Source: Odontocerum albicorne (taxonomy: Eukaryota; Arthropoda; Insecta; Trichoptera; Odontoceridae). From it: a DNA stretch of 64,000 bases. Made by a program: the position numbers and the translations under genes. Positions 22,553 to 32,830 of the stretch are shown here, in pieces. The notes below the pieces were generated by a model, which had not been told where the DNA came from, searched no databases, and saw only the letters and a program-made list of their open reading frames with translations. Location: positions 8,141,366 through 8,205,365 of the forward strand of contig OX463846.1 in assembly GCA_949825065.1 (NCBI GenBank), written 5' to 3'. Numbering within the stretch: the first letter of the stretch is position 1; every line of letters starts with the position of its first letter.

Positions 22553-23765
22553 CAGTGGAATCTCTCATAACGAGCACCTCTCATAACGAGCACCTCTCAT
22601 AACGAGTAATTCGCATAACGAGCTTAACAGATTGTGAAAAAAATGCTCCCTTAATGAGCGACATTTCGCATAACTAGTGACGCAGAAAGGGGAAGTCCCA
22701 TCTTCACGTCACTCACTTGTGAGCCGGGACTTCCGCGCCAGTTCATCAGTCTCTGGTTAGCACTCGTTCCGCTAGCACGTTAGTGTCACATGTGATCACA
22801 GATCACACATTTTTCCAAACTTGTGTTCAGACATTATTTGTAATTTTTTTTGTGCAAATTTTAATAACTTGTGTTCAGACATTATTTGTAATAACCCTTG
22901 CAAAAATGTCCCTGAAGAAAAAGCCACAAGAAGACAGCCATAAGAGAATAAAAGTAACTGTAGAAATGAAACGTTAAATCATTGAAAAGCGAGAACGAGG
23001 TGTGAGTGTGGCTGATTTAGCGCGCACATACAATCGGTCTACATCAACGATTTGCTCTATCCTCAAGAACAAGAACCAAAATTAAGAAGATAGATGCTTC
23101 AAAGGGAGTGTCAAGAATGTCTACGAAACGGTTACCTATTCTTGATGATGTTGAAAGGTTGCTTCCCATATGGATAAACGAAAAGTAATTGCAACGCGAT
23201 ACTATTAACGAAAACATCATTTGTGAGAATGCGAAAGTTATTTTCGCCGACCTCGTTAAGAAGACGCCAGGATCATCAACTACCGAAAAAGAAGTATAAT
23301 TTAAGGGAAGTCATGGATGGTTCGAGAAATTTAAGAGAAGAACCGGCATCCACAGCGTTGTGAGGCACGGTGAAGCAAGCATGCTCTGACACAAAGGCAG
23401 CAGAGAACTTCATCAGCGAATATAAGAAGCTCGTAGATTCTGAGGGTTCCGGATTTTACTTCTAGTAAAAAAGAATTAATTATTTGTCATAAATTCATAA
23501 ATAAAAAATTTGTTATTTCGATTTTTTATCGCTTTTTAATCGAAATCACATTCCGGGTTGTAACGTTCTTAATAATTTATAAGTATTTAATTTTATTTGA
23601 ATAAAAGTTAAAAGTAAAAAAAAATGAGTATTTTGTTCGGCATGGAACGCATTATCGTATTTAACATTGATTTATTATATGGGAAAAATTGTTAAGCTTA
23701 ACGAGTGTTTCACATGACGAGTAAGATTCTGGAACGAATTATTCTCGTTATGAGAGGTTCCACTG
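22553..23765 (+). mobile_element. Tigger/pogo element A, 1213 bp, non-autonomous
   Basis: Termini CAGTGGAATCTCTCATAACG and, at the right, ...CTCGTTATGAGAGGTTCCACTG, with TA at 22551-22552 and 23766-23767. Internal repeats of CTCATAACGAGCAC occur near the left terminus. It encodes only the N-terminal part of a pogo-type transposase. The DDE catalytic part is absent. Confidence 0.93.
22906..23470 (+). pseudogene. Tigger transposase, N-terminal remnant (copy A)
   Basis: Begins MSLKKKPQEDSHKRIKVTVE; after a stop the frame continues IIEKRERGVSVADLARTYNR STSTIC-like, a pipsqueak/CENP-B type helix-turn-helix. Later, shifted segments correspond to SHGWF..FK, R-T-G-I-H and the VRHGEA block of the CENPB DNA-binding domain. 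It stops where the DDE domain should begin. Multiple stops and frameshifts make it inactive. Confidence 0.85.
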
Positions 23766-26531
23766 TACTTTTCACTCGAAAAACTGCCATCGATGACAAA
23801 TTTAAAGAATATATGTAAAAAATAACTACAGAATTATTGTTTGTTTTACGGCTTTCCATGCTTTTCGTCCTAAACCTCTGCAAACGTAATATTGCGATGA
23901 TTAATGTCAATATTTGCCATATTATACTGAAACTTTATACTTTTTACCCAAAAAACTGCCATTGACGACAAAGTTTAAGACTATATGTACAAAATCACTA
24001 CAGAATTATTGTTTGTTCTACGACTTTCCATGTTCTTCGTCGCAAACCTCTAGATTTACGAAATTTCTATGTTTAACCTAAATATTTTCCATAATGTACC
24101 GAAACTTCATACTTTTCACCCGAAAACTGCCATCGACGACCAAGGTTGAGTAAATATGTACAAAATCACTACAGAATTATTGTTTGTTCTACGACTTTCC
24201 ATGATTGTCGTCGCAAACCTCTAATTTTGCGAAATTTCTATGTTTAACCTCAATATTTTCCATAATATACTGAAACTTCATGTTTTTCACCCGAAAAACT
24301 GCCATCGACGATTAAGTTAAAAAATATATGTACAAAATTATTACAGAATTACTGTTTGTTCTACGTCTTACCATGTTTTTCATCCTAAACCTCTGTAAAC
24401 CTAATATGTCGATGTTTAATGTCAATATTTTCCATAATATACCGAAACTTCATACTTTTCACCCGAAAAACTGCAATCGACGACCAAGTTTAAGAATAAA
24501 TGTACAAAATCACTACAGAATTATTGTTTGTTCTTCGACTTTCCATGTTTTTGGTCGCAAACCTCTAATTTTGCGAAATTTCTATGTTAAACCTCAATAT
24601 TTTCCATAATGTACCGAAACTCCATACTTTTCACCCGAACAACTGCCATCGACGACCAAGTTAAAGAGTTTATGTACAAAATCACTACAGAACTATTGGC
24701 TGTTCTACGTCTTTCCATGTTTTTCGTCGCAAACCTGTATTTTTGCGAAATTTCTATGTTTAACCTCAATATTTTACATAATGTACCGAAACTTCATACC
24801 TTTCACCCGAACAACTGCCATCGACTACCAAGTTAAAGAGTTTATGTACAAAATCACTACAGAAATATTGTTTGTTCTACGACTTTCCACGTTTTTCGTC
24901 CTTAACTTCTGTTAACCCTAATATTGCGATGTTTAATGAAAATATTTTCCATAATATACTTCATACTTTTCACCCAAAAAACTGCCATTGGCGACCAAGT
25001 TAAAGAATATTTGTAAAAAATCACTACAGAATTATTGTTTGTTCTACGACTTTCCATGATTTTCGTCGCAAACCTCTAATTTTGCGAAATTTCTATGTTT
25101 AACCTCAATATTTTCCATAATATACTGAAACTTTATACTTTTCATCCGAAAAACTGCCATCGACTACAAATTTTATGAAAACATGTAGAAAATCACTACA
25201 GAAATATTGTTTGTTCTACGACTTTCCATGTTTTTCGTCGTAAACCTCTAATTTTGCGAAATTTCTAGGTTCAACCTCAATATTTTCCATAATATACTGA
25301 AACTTCATACTTTTCACCCGAAAAACTGCCATCGACGACAATGTACAAAACCACTACAGAATTTTGGTTAGTTCTACGACTTTCCATGTTTTTCGTCGCA
25401 ATCCTCTAATTTTGCGAAATTTCTATTATATATTTAACCTCAATATTTTCCATAATGTACCGAAACTCCATACTTTTCACCCGAAAAACTGCCATCGACG
25501 ACCAAGGTTTGAGTACATATGTACAAAATCACTACAGAATTATTGTTTGTTCCACGACTTACTATGTTTTTCGTCGCAAACCTCTAATTTTGCGAAATTT
25601 CTAAGTTTAACCTCAATATTTTCCATAATAAACTGAAACTTCATGCTTTTCACCCGAAAAGTTTTTCGGGGTGAAAAGTATGGCAGTTGCCATCGACGAT
25701 TAAATTAAAGAATATATGTACAAAATTATTACAGAATTATTGTTTGTTCTACGTCTTTCCATGTTTTTCATCCTAAACCTCTGTAAACCTTAATATGTCG
25801 ATGTTCAATGTCAATATTTTCCATAATATACCGAAACTTCATACTTTTTACCCAAAAAACTGCCATTGACGACCAAGTTAAAGAATATATGTACAAAATC
25901 ACTACAGAATCATTGTTTGTTCTACGACTTTCCATGTTTTTCGTCGCAAACCTCTAATTTTGCGAAATTTCTATGTTTAACCTCAATACTTTCCATAATG
26001 TACCGAAACTTCATATTTTTTACCCGAAAAACTGCCATCGACGACAAAGTTAAAGACTATATGTACAAAATCACTACAGAATTATTCTTTGTTCAACGAC
26101 TTTCCATGTTTTTCGTCGCAAACCTCTAATTTTGCGAAATTTCTATGTTCAACCTCAATATTTTCCATAATATACTGAAACTTCATACTTTTCACCCGAA
26201 AACTGCCATCGACGACCAAGATTGAGTATATATGTAAAAAATCACATCAGAATTATTGTTTGTTCTACGAATTTCCATGTTTTTCGTCCTAAGCCTCTGT
26301 AAACCTAATATTGTGATGTTTAATGTCAATATTTTCCATAATATACTGAAACTTTATACTTTTTACCCAAAAAACTGCCATTGGCGACCAAGTTTAAGAC
26401 TATATGTACAAAATCACTTCAGAATAATTTTTTTGTTCTATGACTTTCCATGTTTTTCGTCGCAAACCTCTAATTTTGCGAAATTTCTAAGTTTAATCTC
26501 AATATTTTCCATAATGTACCGAAACTTTATA
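23766..26531. repeat. Satellite array, ~172-bp monomer, ~16 copies
   Basis: 2766 bp of head-to-tail units: CTTTTCACCCGAAAAACTGC, CATCGACGACCAAG, ATGTACAAAATCACTACAGA, TTGTTTGTTCTACGACTTTC, TCGTCGCAAACCTCTAATTT, TTTCCATAATGTACCGAAAC. Monomer length varies about 165-178 bp with many substitutions, and two monomer variants (TCGTCGCAAACC versus CGTCCTAAACCTCTGTAAAC) alternate irregularly. The array starts and ends at the same point of the monomer, exactly at the two Tigger elements. Apparent ORFs here are by-products of the monomer. Confidence 0.95.
25646..25678. repeat. Inverted duplication inside the satellite
   Basis: CTTTTCACCCGAAAA is followed at once by its near-perfect complement TTTTTCGGGGTGAAAAG, a 15-bp hairpin at a monomer start. 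Confidence 0.85.
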
Positions 26532-27632
26532 CAGTGGAACCTCTCATAACGAGCACCTCTCATAACGAGTAATTCGCATAACGAGCTAAACGGATTGTAA
26601 AAAAAATACTCCCTTAACGAGCGACATTTCGCATAACGAGTGACGCAGAAAGGGGAAGTCCCATCTTCACGTTACTCACTTGTGAGCCGGGATTTCCGCG
26701 CCAGTGCGTCAGTCTCTGGGTAGCACTCGTTCCGCTAGCACGTTAGTGTCACATGTGATCACAGATCACACATTTTTCCAAACTTGTGTTCAGACATTAT
26801 TTGTAATTTTTTTTGTGCAAAGGTTAATAACCCTTGCAAAAATGTCCCTGAAGAAAAAGCTACAAGAAGACAGCAATAAGAGAATAAAAGTAACTGTAGA
26901 AATGTAACATTAAATCATTGAAAAGCGAGAACAATCGGTCTACATCAACGATTTGCTCTATCCTCAAGAACAAGGACCAAAATTAAGAAGACAGATGCTT
27001 CAAAGGGAGTGTCAACAATGTCTACGAAATGGTTATTCTTGATGATGTTGAAAGGTTGCTTCTCATATGGATAAACGAAAAGTAATTGCAAGGCGATACT
27101 ATTAACGAAAACATTATTTGTGAGAATGCGAAAGCTATTTTCGCCGACCTCGTTAAGAAGACAATTTAAGGGAAGTCATGGATGGTTCGATAAATTTAAG
27201 AGAAGAACCGGCATCCACAGCGTTGTGAGGCACGGTGAAGCAGCAAGCTCTGACACAAAGGGAACAGAGAACTTCATCAGCGACTACAAGAAGCTCGTAG
27301 ATTCTGACGGTTACCGGATTTTACTTCTAGTAAAAAAGAATTAATTATTTGTCATAAATTCATAAATAAAAACTAGTTATTTCGATTTTATTTACTGTTT
27401 TTTGCAAATCGAAATCGCATTCCGGGTTGTTACGCTCCTTAATAATTTATAAGTATGTAATTTTATTTGAATAAACGTTAAAAATAAAAAAAATGTATTT
27501 TTTTCGGCATGGAAAGCATTATCGTATTTAACATTGATTTATTATATGGGAAAAATTGTTTCGCTTAACGAGTGTTTCACATAACGAGTAAGATTCTGAA
27601 ACGAATTATTCTCGTTATGAGAGGTGCCACTG
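26532..27632 (+). mobile_element. Tigger/pogo element B, 1101 bp, non-autonomous
   Basis: Same termini as element A (CAGTGGAACCTCTCATAACG; right ...GAGAGGTGCCACTG) with TA at 26530-26531 and 27633-27634. It is colinear with A but lacks several short segments, so it is not a recent exact duplicate. Same orientation as A. Confidence 0.93.
26842..27344 (+). pseudogene. Tigger transposase, N-terminal remnant (copy B)
   Basis: MSLKKKLQEDSNKRIKVTVE start; part of the helix-turn-helix is deleted (the VSVADLA codons present in A are missing). The last segment is open: RQFKGSHGWFDKFKRRTGIH then SVVRHGEAASSDTKGTENFI, typical of the Tigger CENPB domain, ending GYRILLLVKKN. No DDE domain. Confidence 0.87.
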
Positions 27633-27634
27633 TA

Positions 27635-27984
27635 AATTGACCGGATGTTTAGATCGTTGCTACTGAACATGCAGCTAACTTCTCGACGATCCGCCTTAAA
27701 TAAGACCTCTGCCCGTCCTACATTTGCCAATTTGACCTTTGTGTTACTTAAAAACGTTTCATTAAGAAAATGAATCCTTATAAGTATAACCATAAGGGTG
27801 GTCGTATATGCGACCGATTTCAGCTTATGCCCGTTAAAGGGTTTAATATTAATAAAACGTCATATAATATTTTGATTATATTTGAATTAACAATCATAAT
27901 TATACCAATAACATTTACCCAAATGTTATCTAAATTCAATTATTACCATATTCTCCTATTCTTTGATAAATCAGATATTCTTTT
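27635..27984. other. Gene-free stretch
   Basis: No satellite sequence continues to the right of element B. AT-rich, nothing recognised. Confidence 0.5.
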
Positions 27985-28195
27985 AAAAGCATTCAGTAAG
28001 CTACGATTATTCAATCAGATATTTTTTTAATAGCATTCAGTAAGCTACGATTATTCAATCAGATATTTTTTAATAGCATTCAGTAAGCTACGATTATTCA
28101 ATCAGATATTTTTTAATAGCATTCAGTAAGCTACGATTATTCAATCAGATATTTTTTTAATAGCATTCAGTAAGCTACGATTATTCAACCATTAT
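27985..28195. repeat. 42-44-bp tandem array, 5 copies
   Basis: Unit CAGTAAGCTACGATTATTCA + ATCAGATATTTTTTTAATAGCATT, with unit length set by the poly-T run. Confidence 0.93.
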
Positions 28196-28440
28196 TAAAA
28201 TTGAACATTTCTTTTAAAAATAAATAAAGAAACGTCACGGTGTGTGGGTAAAAGGGTAGGACTAAGCGGTTAATTAACACAAAGAAAGGACATAAATCCT
28301 TAATCGCGCCCCTTCTCTCGTCTTATTCGGAATTAGCTTCCTCGTACATCAAAAATTTACAATTTCAAGGGAAATTTAACAGCAAATTAAATTACTAAAA
28401 ATCAATTTAATTAATCTTAAAAAATCCTCTAATTTATTCT

Positions 28441-28815
28441 GAAATGGCTAATCATTGTCACCGTGAGAATCATACTTTTTATATCGATGATGCCAAATTC
28501 TTAAGTATCAGTGGTAACAGAAATAAATTGGACAGATTAGAGGCCCTAGAAATTTCTAAGTCAGTACACCGATCCAAACATCTGTTGAACAGTTATTTCC
28601 CAAAAATCTCTCCGCTCTTGGCCGAAATTGTCCCGTGCCTCCCTCACCCCCCAGCCTCCAACCGTTGAAGCGTGTATATCGGTACCAGTTCGAACAGCAT
28701 TTAGTCTTGTTTGCGCTCCCTTGAAGATGAGATAAAAGCCTTGAAACCGGTAGGGTTATACCGTCACAAAAAAGTGGAATAAACAGTGTTTGATAAAAAT
28801 AAATTACAAAACCTT
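28441..28815 (+). mobile_element. Penelope-like element, 3' end with endonuclease remnant
   Basis: Contains the coding remnant at 28444-28668 followed within about 20 bp by the TGCGCTCCCTTGAAGATGAG ... CCTTGAAACCGGTAGGG and GTGGAATAAACAGTGTTTGA block shared with 22319-22494. The RT domain is not visible upstream, so the copy is 5'-truncated. Confidence 0.75.
28444..28668 (+). pseudogene. Penelope-like GIY-YIG endonuclease C-terminal remnant
   Basis: The 74-codon frame reads HCHRENHTFYIDDAKFLSIS, GNRNKLDRLEALEISKSVHR, then LLNSYFPKISPLLAEI. H-x-x-x-x-NH-x-F ... R-x-x-LE-x-LEI ... L-N ... SPLL is the characteristic end of the Penelope-like element endonuclease region. The GIY-YIG catalytic part itself lies upstream and is missing. 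No stop before TGA at 28666, but the element is clearly incomplete. Confidence 0.7.
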
Positions 28816-28964
28816 ATGTAATTTACGAGTATTTACCTAAATAACTTGCTATTTATTAGAATTGAGGCTTATAATAAAGTTGTTAAAGTAATTAAAATTA
28901 CTAAACATCGTTACAAGGTTGTATTGGGGTAAATTTGTGAGTTACAGGACTCATCGTACATTTT

Positions 28965-29415
28965 CTGAACTATAGGCTGATATGTTGAGTGAGATGAAGG
29001 GGGGCACTCATGAATTATTTGGGCATGTGGAAAAAATGAATGAAGAAAGATTAATAAAACAAATAGGTAGTGCAAATATGAGAGAATGATGTGCTAGAGG
29101 AAAACCAAGGAAAGTGAATTAACATAGAAGAAAACAATGAAAGTACGGTGCATGGCCGTGCGGCAACCCATTTGACTGGTCGCCAGTTCAAATCCCACGT
29201 TGTGCTACTCCCCTAGTATTACACAGGCATATTTTCCGTCTAGTATTCGGAGGTATTGGGATACCTATGACATCGGTAATACTTATCCTTAAAAATAATA
29301 AACTCAGATATGGTAAAGCGTAGAAGGTGTATAGTGTAAAAGAGAGAAAAAATGTGTGTCGATTTAGGATAGTTTGGCGCTCTGCCCTATCTGCCTACCC
29401 GAACAGGGAAATGGA
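28965..29415 (+). mobile_element. LINE remnant, family F1, split by a SINE
   Basis: Left part reads LFGHVEKMNEERLIKQIGSA then NMRE and RGKPRK; after the SINE, RKNVCRFRIVWRSALSAYPN then REMELL and TAA. The two halves are the HLERMNESRLTKQI-GRGRPRK and CRxRxxWRSxxSAYP blocks of one ORF2. Confidence 0.8.
29135..29310 (+). mobile_element. SINE S3 inserted in the F1 LINE
   Basis: tRNA-like head (GTGCGGCAACCCATTTG, B box CAGTTCAAATCCC), then TGTGCTACTCCCCTAG, CTAGTATTCGGAGGTAT and GGATACCTATGACATCGGT. Similar copies are at 30370-30515 and, inverted, 59410-59510. Confidence 0.75.
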
Positions 29416-29507
29416 ATTATTGTAAATATGTTAAGTATGTAATTGTATTATTTTGAACATTTGCTTTTTTTTATGTGTCTCAGATTTTCTTGCTGCATTT
29501 TATTCAC

Positions 29508-29770
29508 GACTTCCGTGACCTAGTTGTGAAGATATTCGTTTTCCACCCGGGAGTTTCGGATTCGAGTAACCAAATAAATAAAATAACACGTGTGTGAGTG
29601 TTATCGACTATTTTCATGATGTGGTATTTTCAACACGTGTTTCTCTAGTGGTTCTAAACCCAAAAGCTCGATATGAGCGGTTTAAGACAATGCAGTCTTA
29701 GGATCACGTTCATTTGTCAGCATCACGAATCCGGATGTGGTATGAATGAATTAATAAAATTATTAAGTTA
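29508..29770 (+). mobile_element. SINE S2, diverged
   Basis: Head ACTTCCGTGACCTAGTTGTG with TTTCGGATTCGAG in the B-box position, body with ACACGTGTGTGAGTGTT, and a 3' end with GGTATGAATGAATTAAT. Confidence 0.6.
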
Positions 29771-29969
29771 ATTCGTCTTCTTAATTTAATGTCTTACCAT
29801 TATTCACGTATTTCATTATTTGTGAAGTATTTGTAATTTACAGTTTTGATGTTTTTTTATAATTTTATACATGATTTTTTTTTTATGTTAATTTTTTAAA
29901 GCATGCTTTCATTATTTTCATGGTATTTTATTTCTTTCGGTTAAAAAATATAAAAAAAAAATTTCACTC

Positions 29970-30275
29970 CCTCTATTCAGTATGTGTGGACATCATAGTA
30001 GATTGACAACACGGTGAATCCCTCTAATCAGTATGTGTGGACATCATAGTAGATTGACAACACGGTGAATCCCTCTAATCAGTATGTGTGAACATCACAG
30101 AAGATTGACAACATGGTGGATCCCTCTAATCAGTATGTGTGGACATCACAGTAGATTGACAACACGGTGGATCCCTCTAATCAGAATGTGTGGACATCAC
30201 AGTAGATTGACAACACGGTGGATCCCTCTAATCAGTATGTGTGAACATCACAGTAGATTGACAACACGGTGAATC
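29970..30275. repeat. 51-bp tandem array, 6 copies
   Basis: Unit TCCCTCTAATCAGTATGTGT + GGACATCACAGTAGATTGAC + AACACGGTGGA. 51 bp is a multiple of three, which explains the long repetitive frame; I do not regard it as a gene. Confidence 0.95.
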
Positions 30276-30369
30276 TGTAGTCTACTATCGTTCTGACCAG
30301 ATACATTTTGAGAACCTTTAGTAAATAAGTCCCAGATACTTGCCTTGTGGTGATACTTCTAACAATAAT

Positions 30370-30515
30370 AGAGAGGTGCAAGGCCACACGGTAACGCGGA
30401 AGGTCGTCGGTTCGAACCCCGCGCTTTGCTACTCTCCTCGAATGGCACTTTTTCTGCCTAGTGTTCGAGGGTATAAGGATACCTATGGCTTCGGTCATAT
30501 ATATTCTTCTTAAAA
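30370..30515 (+). mobile_element. SINE S3, copy 2
   Basis: GGCCACACGGTAACGCGGAA (A-box region), CGGTTCGAACCCCGCG (B box), then TTTGCTACTCTCCTCG, CTAGTGTTCGAGGGTAT and GGATACCTATGGCTTCGGT. Confidence 0.8.
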
Positions 30516-30654
30516 AAATTGTTTCTTTCTAGAATTAATTTTAAAATATCTAACAAAAATATTTTTTATACTCTATACTTTTTATTTTATACTTCCTAAC
30601 TATTTGAAACATACATTCTGACAAAGAAGTTTTGTATTTTATAACAATATTGTT

Positions 30655-30815
30655 GTTTACAGTTCAGCCTGGCAGGTTTATTCTGAAAGAGACTTTAAAA
30701 GAAAACCAGACTGGAGTCCTTTATAAAAAATCTGAATTTCGACGGGAATCGAACCCGCAACCTCTAGGTCAGGTGACAGACGTCTAAAAGATTAAGTCAC
30801 AGAGTTCGAAGGAGG
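30655..30815 (-). mobile_element. SINE S1, minus
   Basis: Tail end CAGCCTGGCAGGTTTATTCT, body CAGACTGGAGTCCTTTAT, B box as GGGAATCGAACCCGC, then the head ACGTCTAAAAGATTAAGTCA. Confidence 0.8.
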
Positions 30816-30819
30816 AGAT

Positions 30820-31379
30820 GATTAGTTTCGTAAGTTTTATTAAATTAAATTAATTATATCAAAGATATATACGAGAATTAGAAAACGCTTTATACAACTC
30901 CGATCTTTCTTTTCGAATTGGATCTACATATATTCATATCTTAAGCGGAAGCTCACAGACTGGTCGAAAGATTTCCATATTTAATATGAACAAAAAACTA
31001 AGCATTCAGAAAGTTTTAGATAAAAAGTGTACCAACTATAATACGGAAATAACAATAAAATTTCCTTTCACAAATCATTTTTTCAATCCCTAGGTGCTTC
31101 GTCTTATTGTTTGAAGTCTATGTACAATAGAAGGACGTCCATTCAAATTATTAACCTCGGTTAGTACTGGCGTTTTCCTGCCTATTTTTAAGGCAAGCAA
31201 AAACTCACTAAAAAATATTTTCTTTCTCAAACAAGATCTAGTATATTACTATTCACATAAAGAAGTAACCGCTCGTGTGAATGGTCTACACCAATTACAT
31301 TATAAATTAACTGAAAAGCATATTGACGCTTTGGGGCATCGTTAGCTATATATACACTATTGTATATTAAGAACATGAA
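30820..31379. other. Gene-free stretch
   Basis: AT-rich, no recognised feature. Confidence 0.45.
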
Positions 31380-31870
31380 TCAGGAGCTGCACTTAAGAAC
31401 GCAAAAGAGTTTGTCTATCTTGGAAGCAAGATCACATGGGATGGCCGTACAAAAAGAGTGGTTGACAGTCGCATTCACCAAACAAAACTCGCATTTAATA
31501 AGAAATCAAAGATTATGGTTGCGAAACATGGTGCATAAGCGAAAGAGATCGAAAAAGATTGGAAGCCTTCGAGATGTGGACCTATAGACGATTCCTAAGG
31601 ATTTCCTGGATATACCACATTACAAATGACGAAGTTCTCAGCAGGATCAAAGAAACCAGACACCTGTCAAACACCATACCGGAAAAGCGTGCAGAATAGA
31701 TGGGTCATATGCTGCGACATGAAAATCTCCTGCATTGGAACAAATATGCCACGATATGGACTGCATCTCCTATAGCTATACACAGCTCAAGAGGATCGCT
31801 GAAGACCGAGCGGAGTGGAGGAGGAGATGCAGGGCTTTGCTGCTAACCAATTCCCAGGATTGAAACTGAA
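31380..31870 (+). mobile_element. LINE ORF2 C-terminal remnant, family F8
   Basis: Frames give NAKEFVYLGSKITWDGRTKR, VVDSRIHQTKLAFNKKSKIM, then in shifted frames RDRKRLEAFEMWTYRRFLRI, SWIYHITNDEVLSRIKETRH and MGHMLRHENLL. The FVYLGS.IT.DG, AFEMW.YRR.LRI.W and TN.EVL blocks are the standard LINE ORF2 C-terminal region. Two or more frameshifts. Confidence 0.85.
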
Positions 31871-32231
31871 AAAGAAAGAATATGAACATTATTTTGTAAA
31901 GCTTTAGGAGCATTATTGTGATTGTCATTCGTCATTTAACTATCTGGTATGTTCTACACATTCGACTTTATTTCTTAAGTTGAACGTGAACAATAAAAGT
32001 TAATCATGTACGAGTATAATAGAGATGTTCAGTAGATGGTCATAGAACGTGCCAACAGTTATCATAAAACTAATAAAAAGATATCAAGTGTTCTACTGAA
32101 GTCCTATAATTTATAACATTATAGAGTTACACCACGAAATCTGAGTGATAAAATTAAATTATATAGAATATCTTCATCGTTTTCTTCACTTCCCTTCATC
32201 CTTACGAATTCAAGTTGTAGCGCTGCCATAG
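31871..32231. other. Gene-free stretch
   Basis: Nothing recognised. Confidence 0.45.
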
Positions 32232-32233
32232 TA

Positions 32234-32828
32234 TTAGGTGTTAACATAAGTTGTGTCCGTTTTTTTTTTCAATTTAAAAATGAGCACCAAAAGTAAAACA
32301 AAATAGTTAAAGTTATACGTCATTCGAAAGAAAATTTTCTGTTCTATAAGATATTGTTTGCTTTTACGTTAAATATATATTTTAATTTGATTACAAGCCT
32401 TCAAAATGGAATGTCAAGTAGACGAAAGTGAGCATTTTCGACACCTCCTTCTGTTCGCGTTCAATCGAGGGAATATAGCTGACAAAGCTGCTCGCGATAT
32501 TTGCGAAGTGTATGGTGAAGATTGTATGAATTAAACGACAGCTCATCGATGGTTTTTGCGTTTCAAGGACGGTAATTTCGACCTGAAAGACAAGGAGCGT
32601 TCCGGACGACCAATGCACTTCGATGAGGATACCATACCTTAAACCATATTAATCATATTTTATTGTTTTCTATTTATATTTTCTACATCGTATTTTTTCT
32701 GCTCTACAATATCTTGTAGAGCAGAAAATTTTCTTTCGAATGACGTATAACATTTACCATTTTGTGTTACTTTTAGTGTTCATTTTTAAATTGAAAAAAA
32801 AACGGACACAACTTATTTTAACACCCAA
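32234..32828 (+). mobile_element. Foldback mariner, 595 bp
   Basis: Termini identical in type to 2037-2631 (TTAGGTGTTAACATAAGTTG; right ...TTTTAACACCCAA), with TA at 32232-32233 and 32829-32830. The right ~120 bp is an inverted copy of the left ~120 bp including 5' UTR sequence (GAGCACCAAAAGTAAAAC, TACGTCATTCGAAAGAAAAT), so both ends derive from the transposase 5' side. Near 32700 there is also a perfect small hairpin of CTGCTCTACAA. Confidence 0.88.
32406..32639 (+). pseudogene. Mariner transposase N-terminal remnant
   Basis: MECQVDESEHFRHLLLFAFN, RGNIADKAARDICEVYGEDC, one TAA, then HRWFLRFKDGNFDLKDKERS and GRPMHFDED. This is the two helix-turn-helix DNA-binding region of mariner transposases, ending at the R-S-G-R-P hook. 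The catalytic domain is absent. Confidence 0.85.
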
Positions 32829-32830
32829 TA

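Noticed and set aside
24328..26549. Several frames of 60-97 codons in the satellite
   Set aside because: They are the same translation of the ~172-bp monomer in successive copies, broken by ordinary monomer mutations.
30084..30272. Repeat protein frame in the 51-bp array
   Set aside because: Same reason: 17-codon period of a minisatellite, with no conserved flanks.
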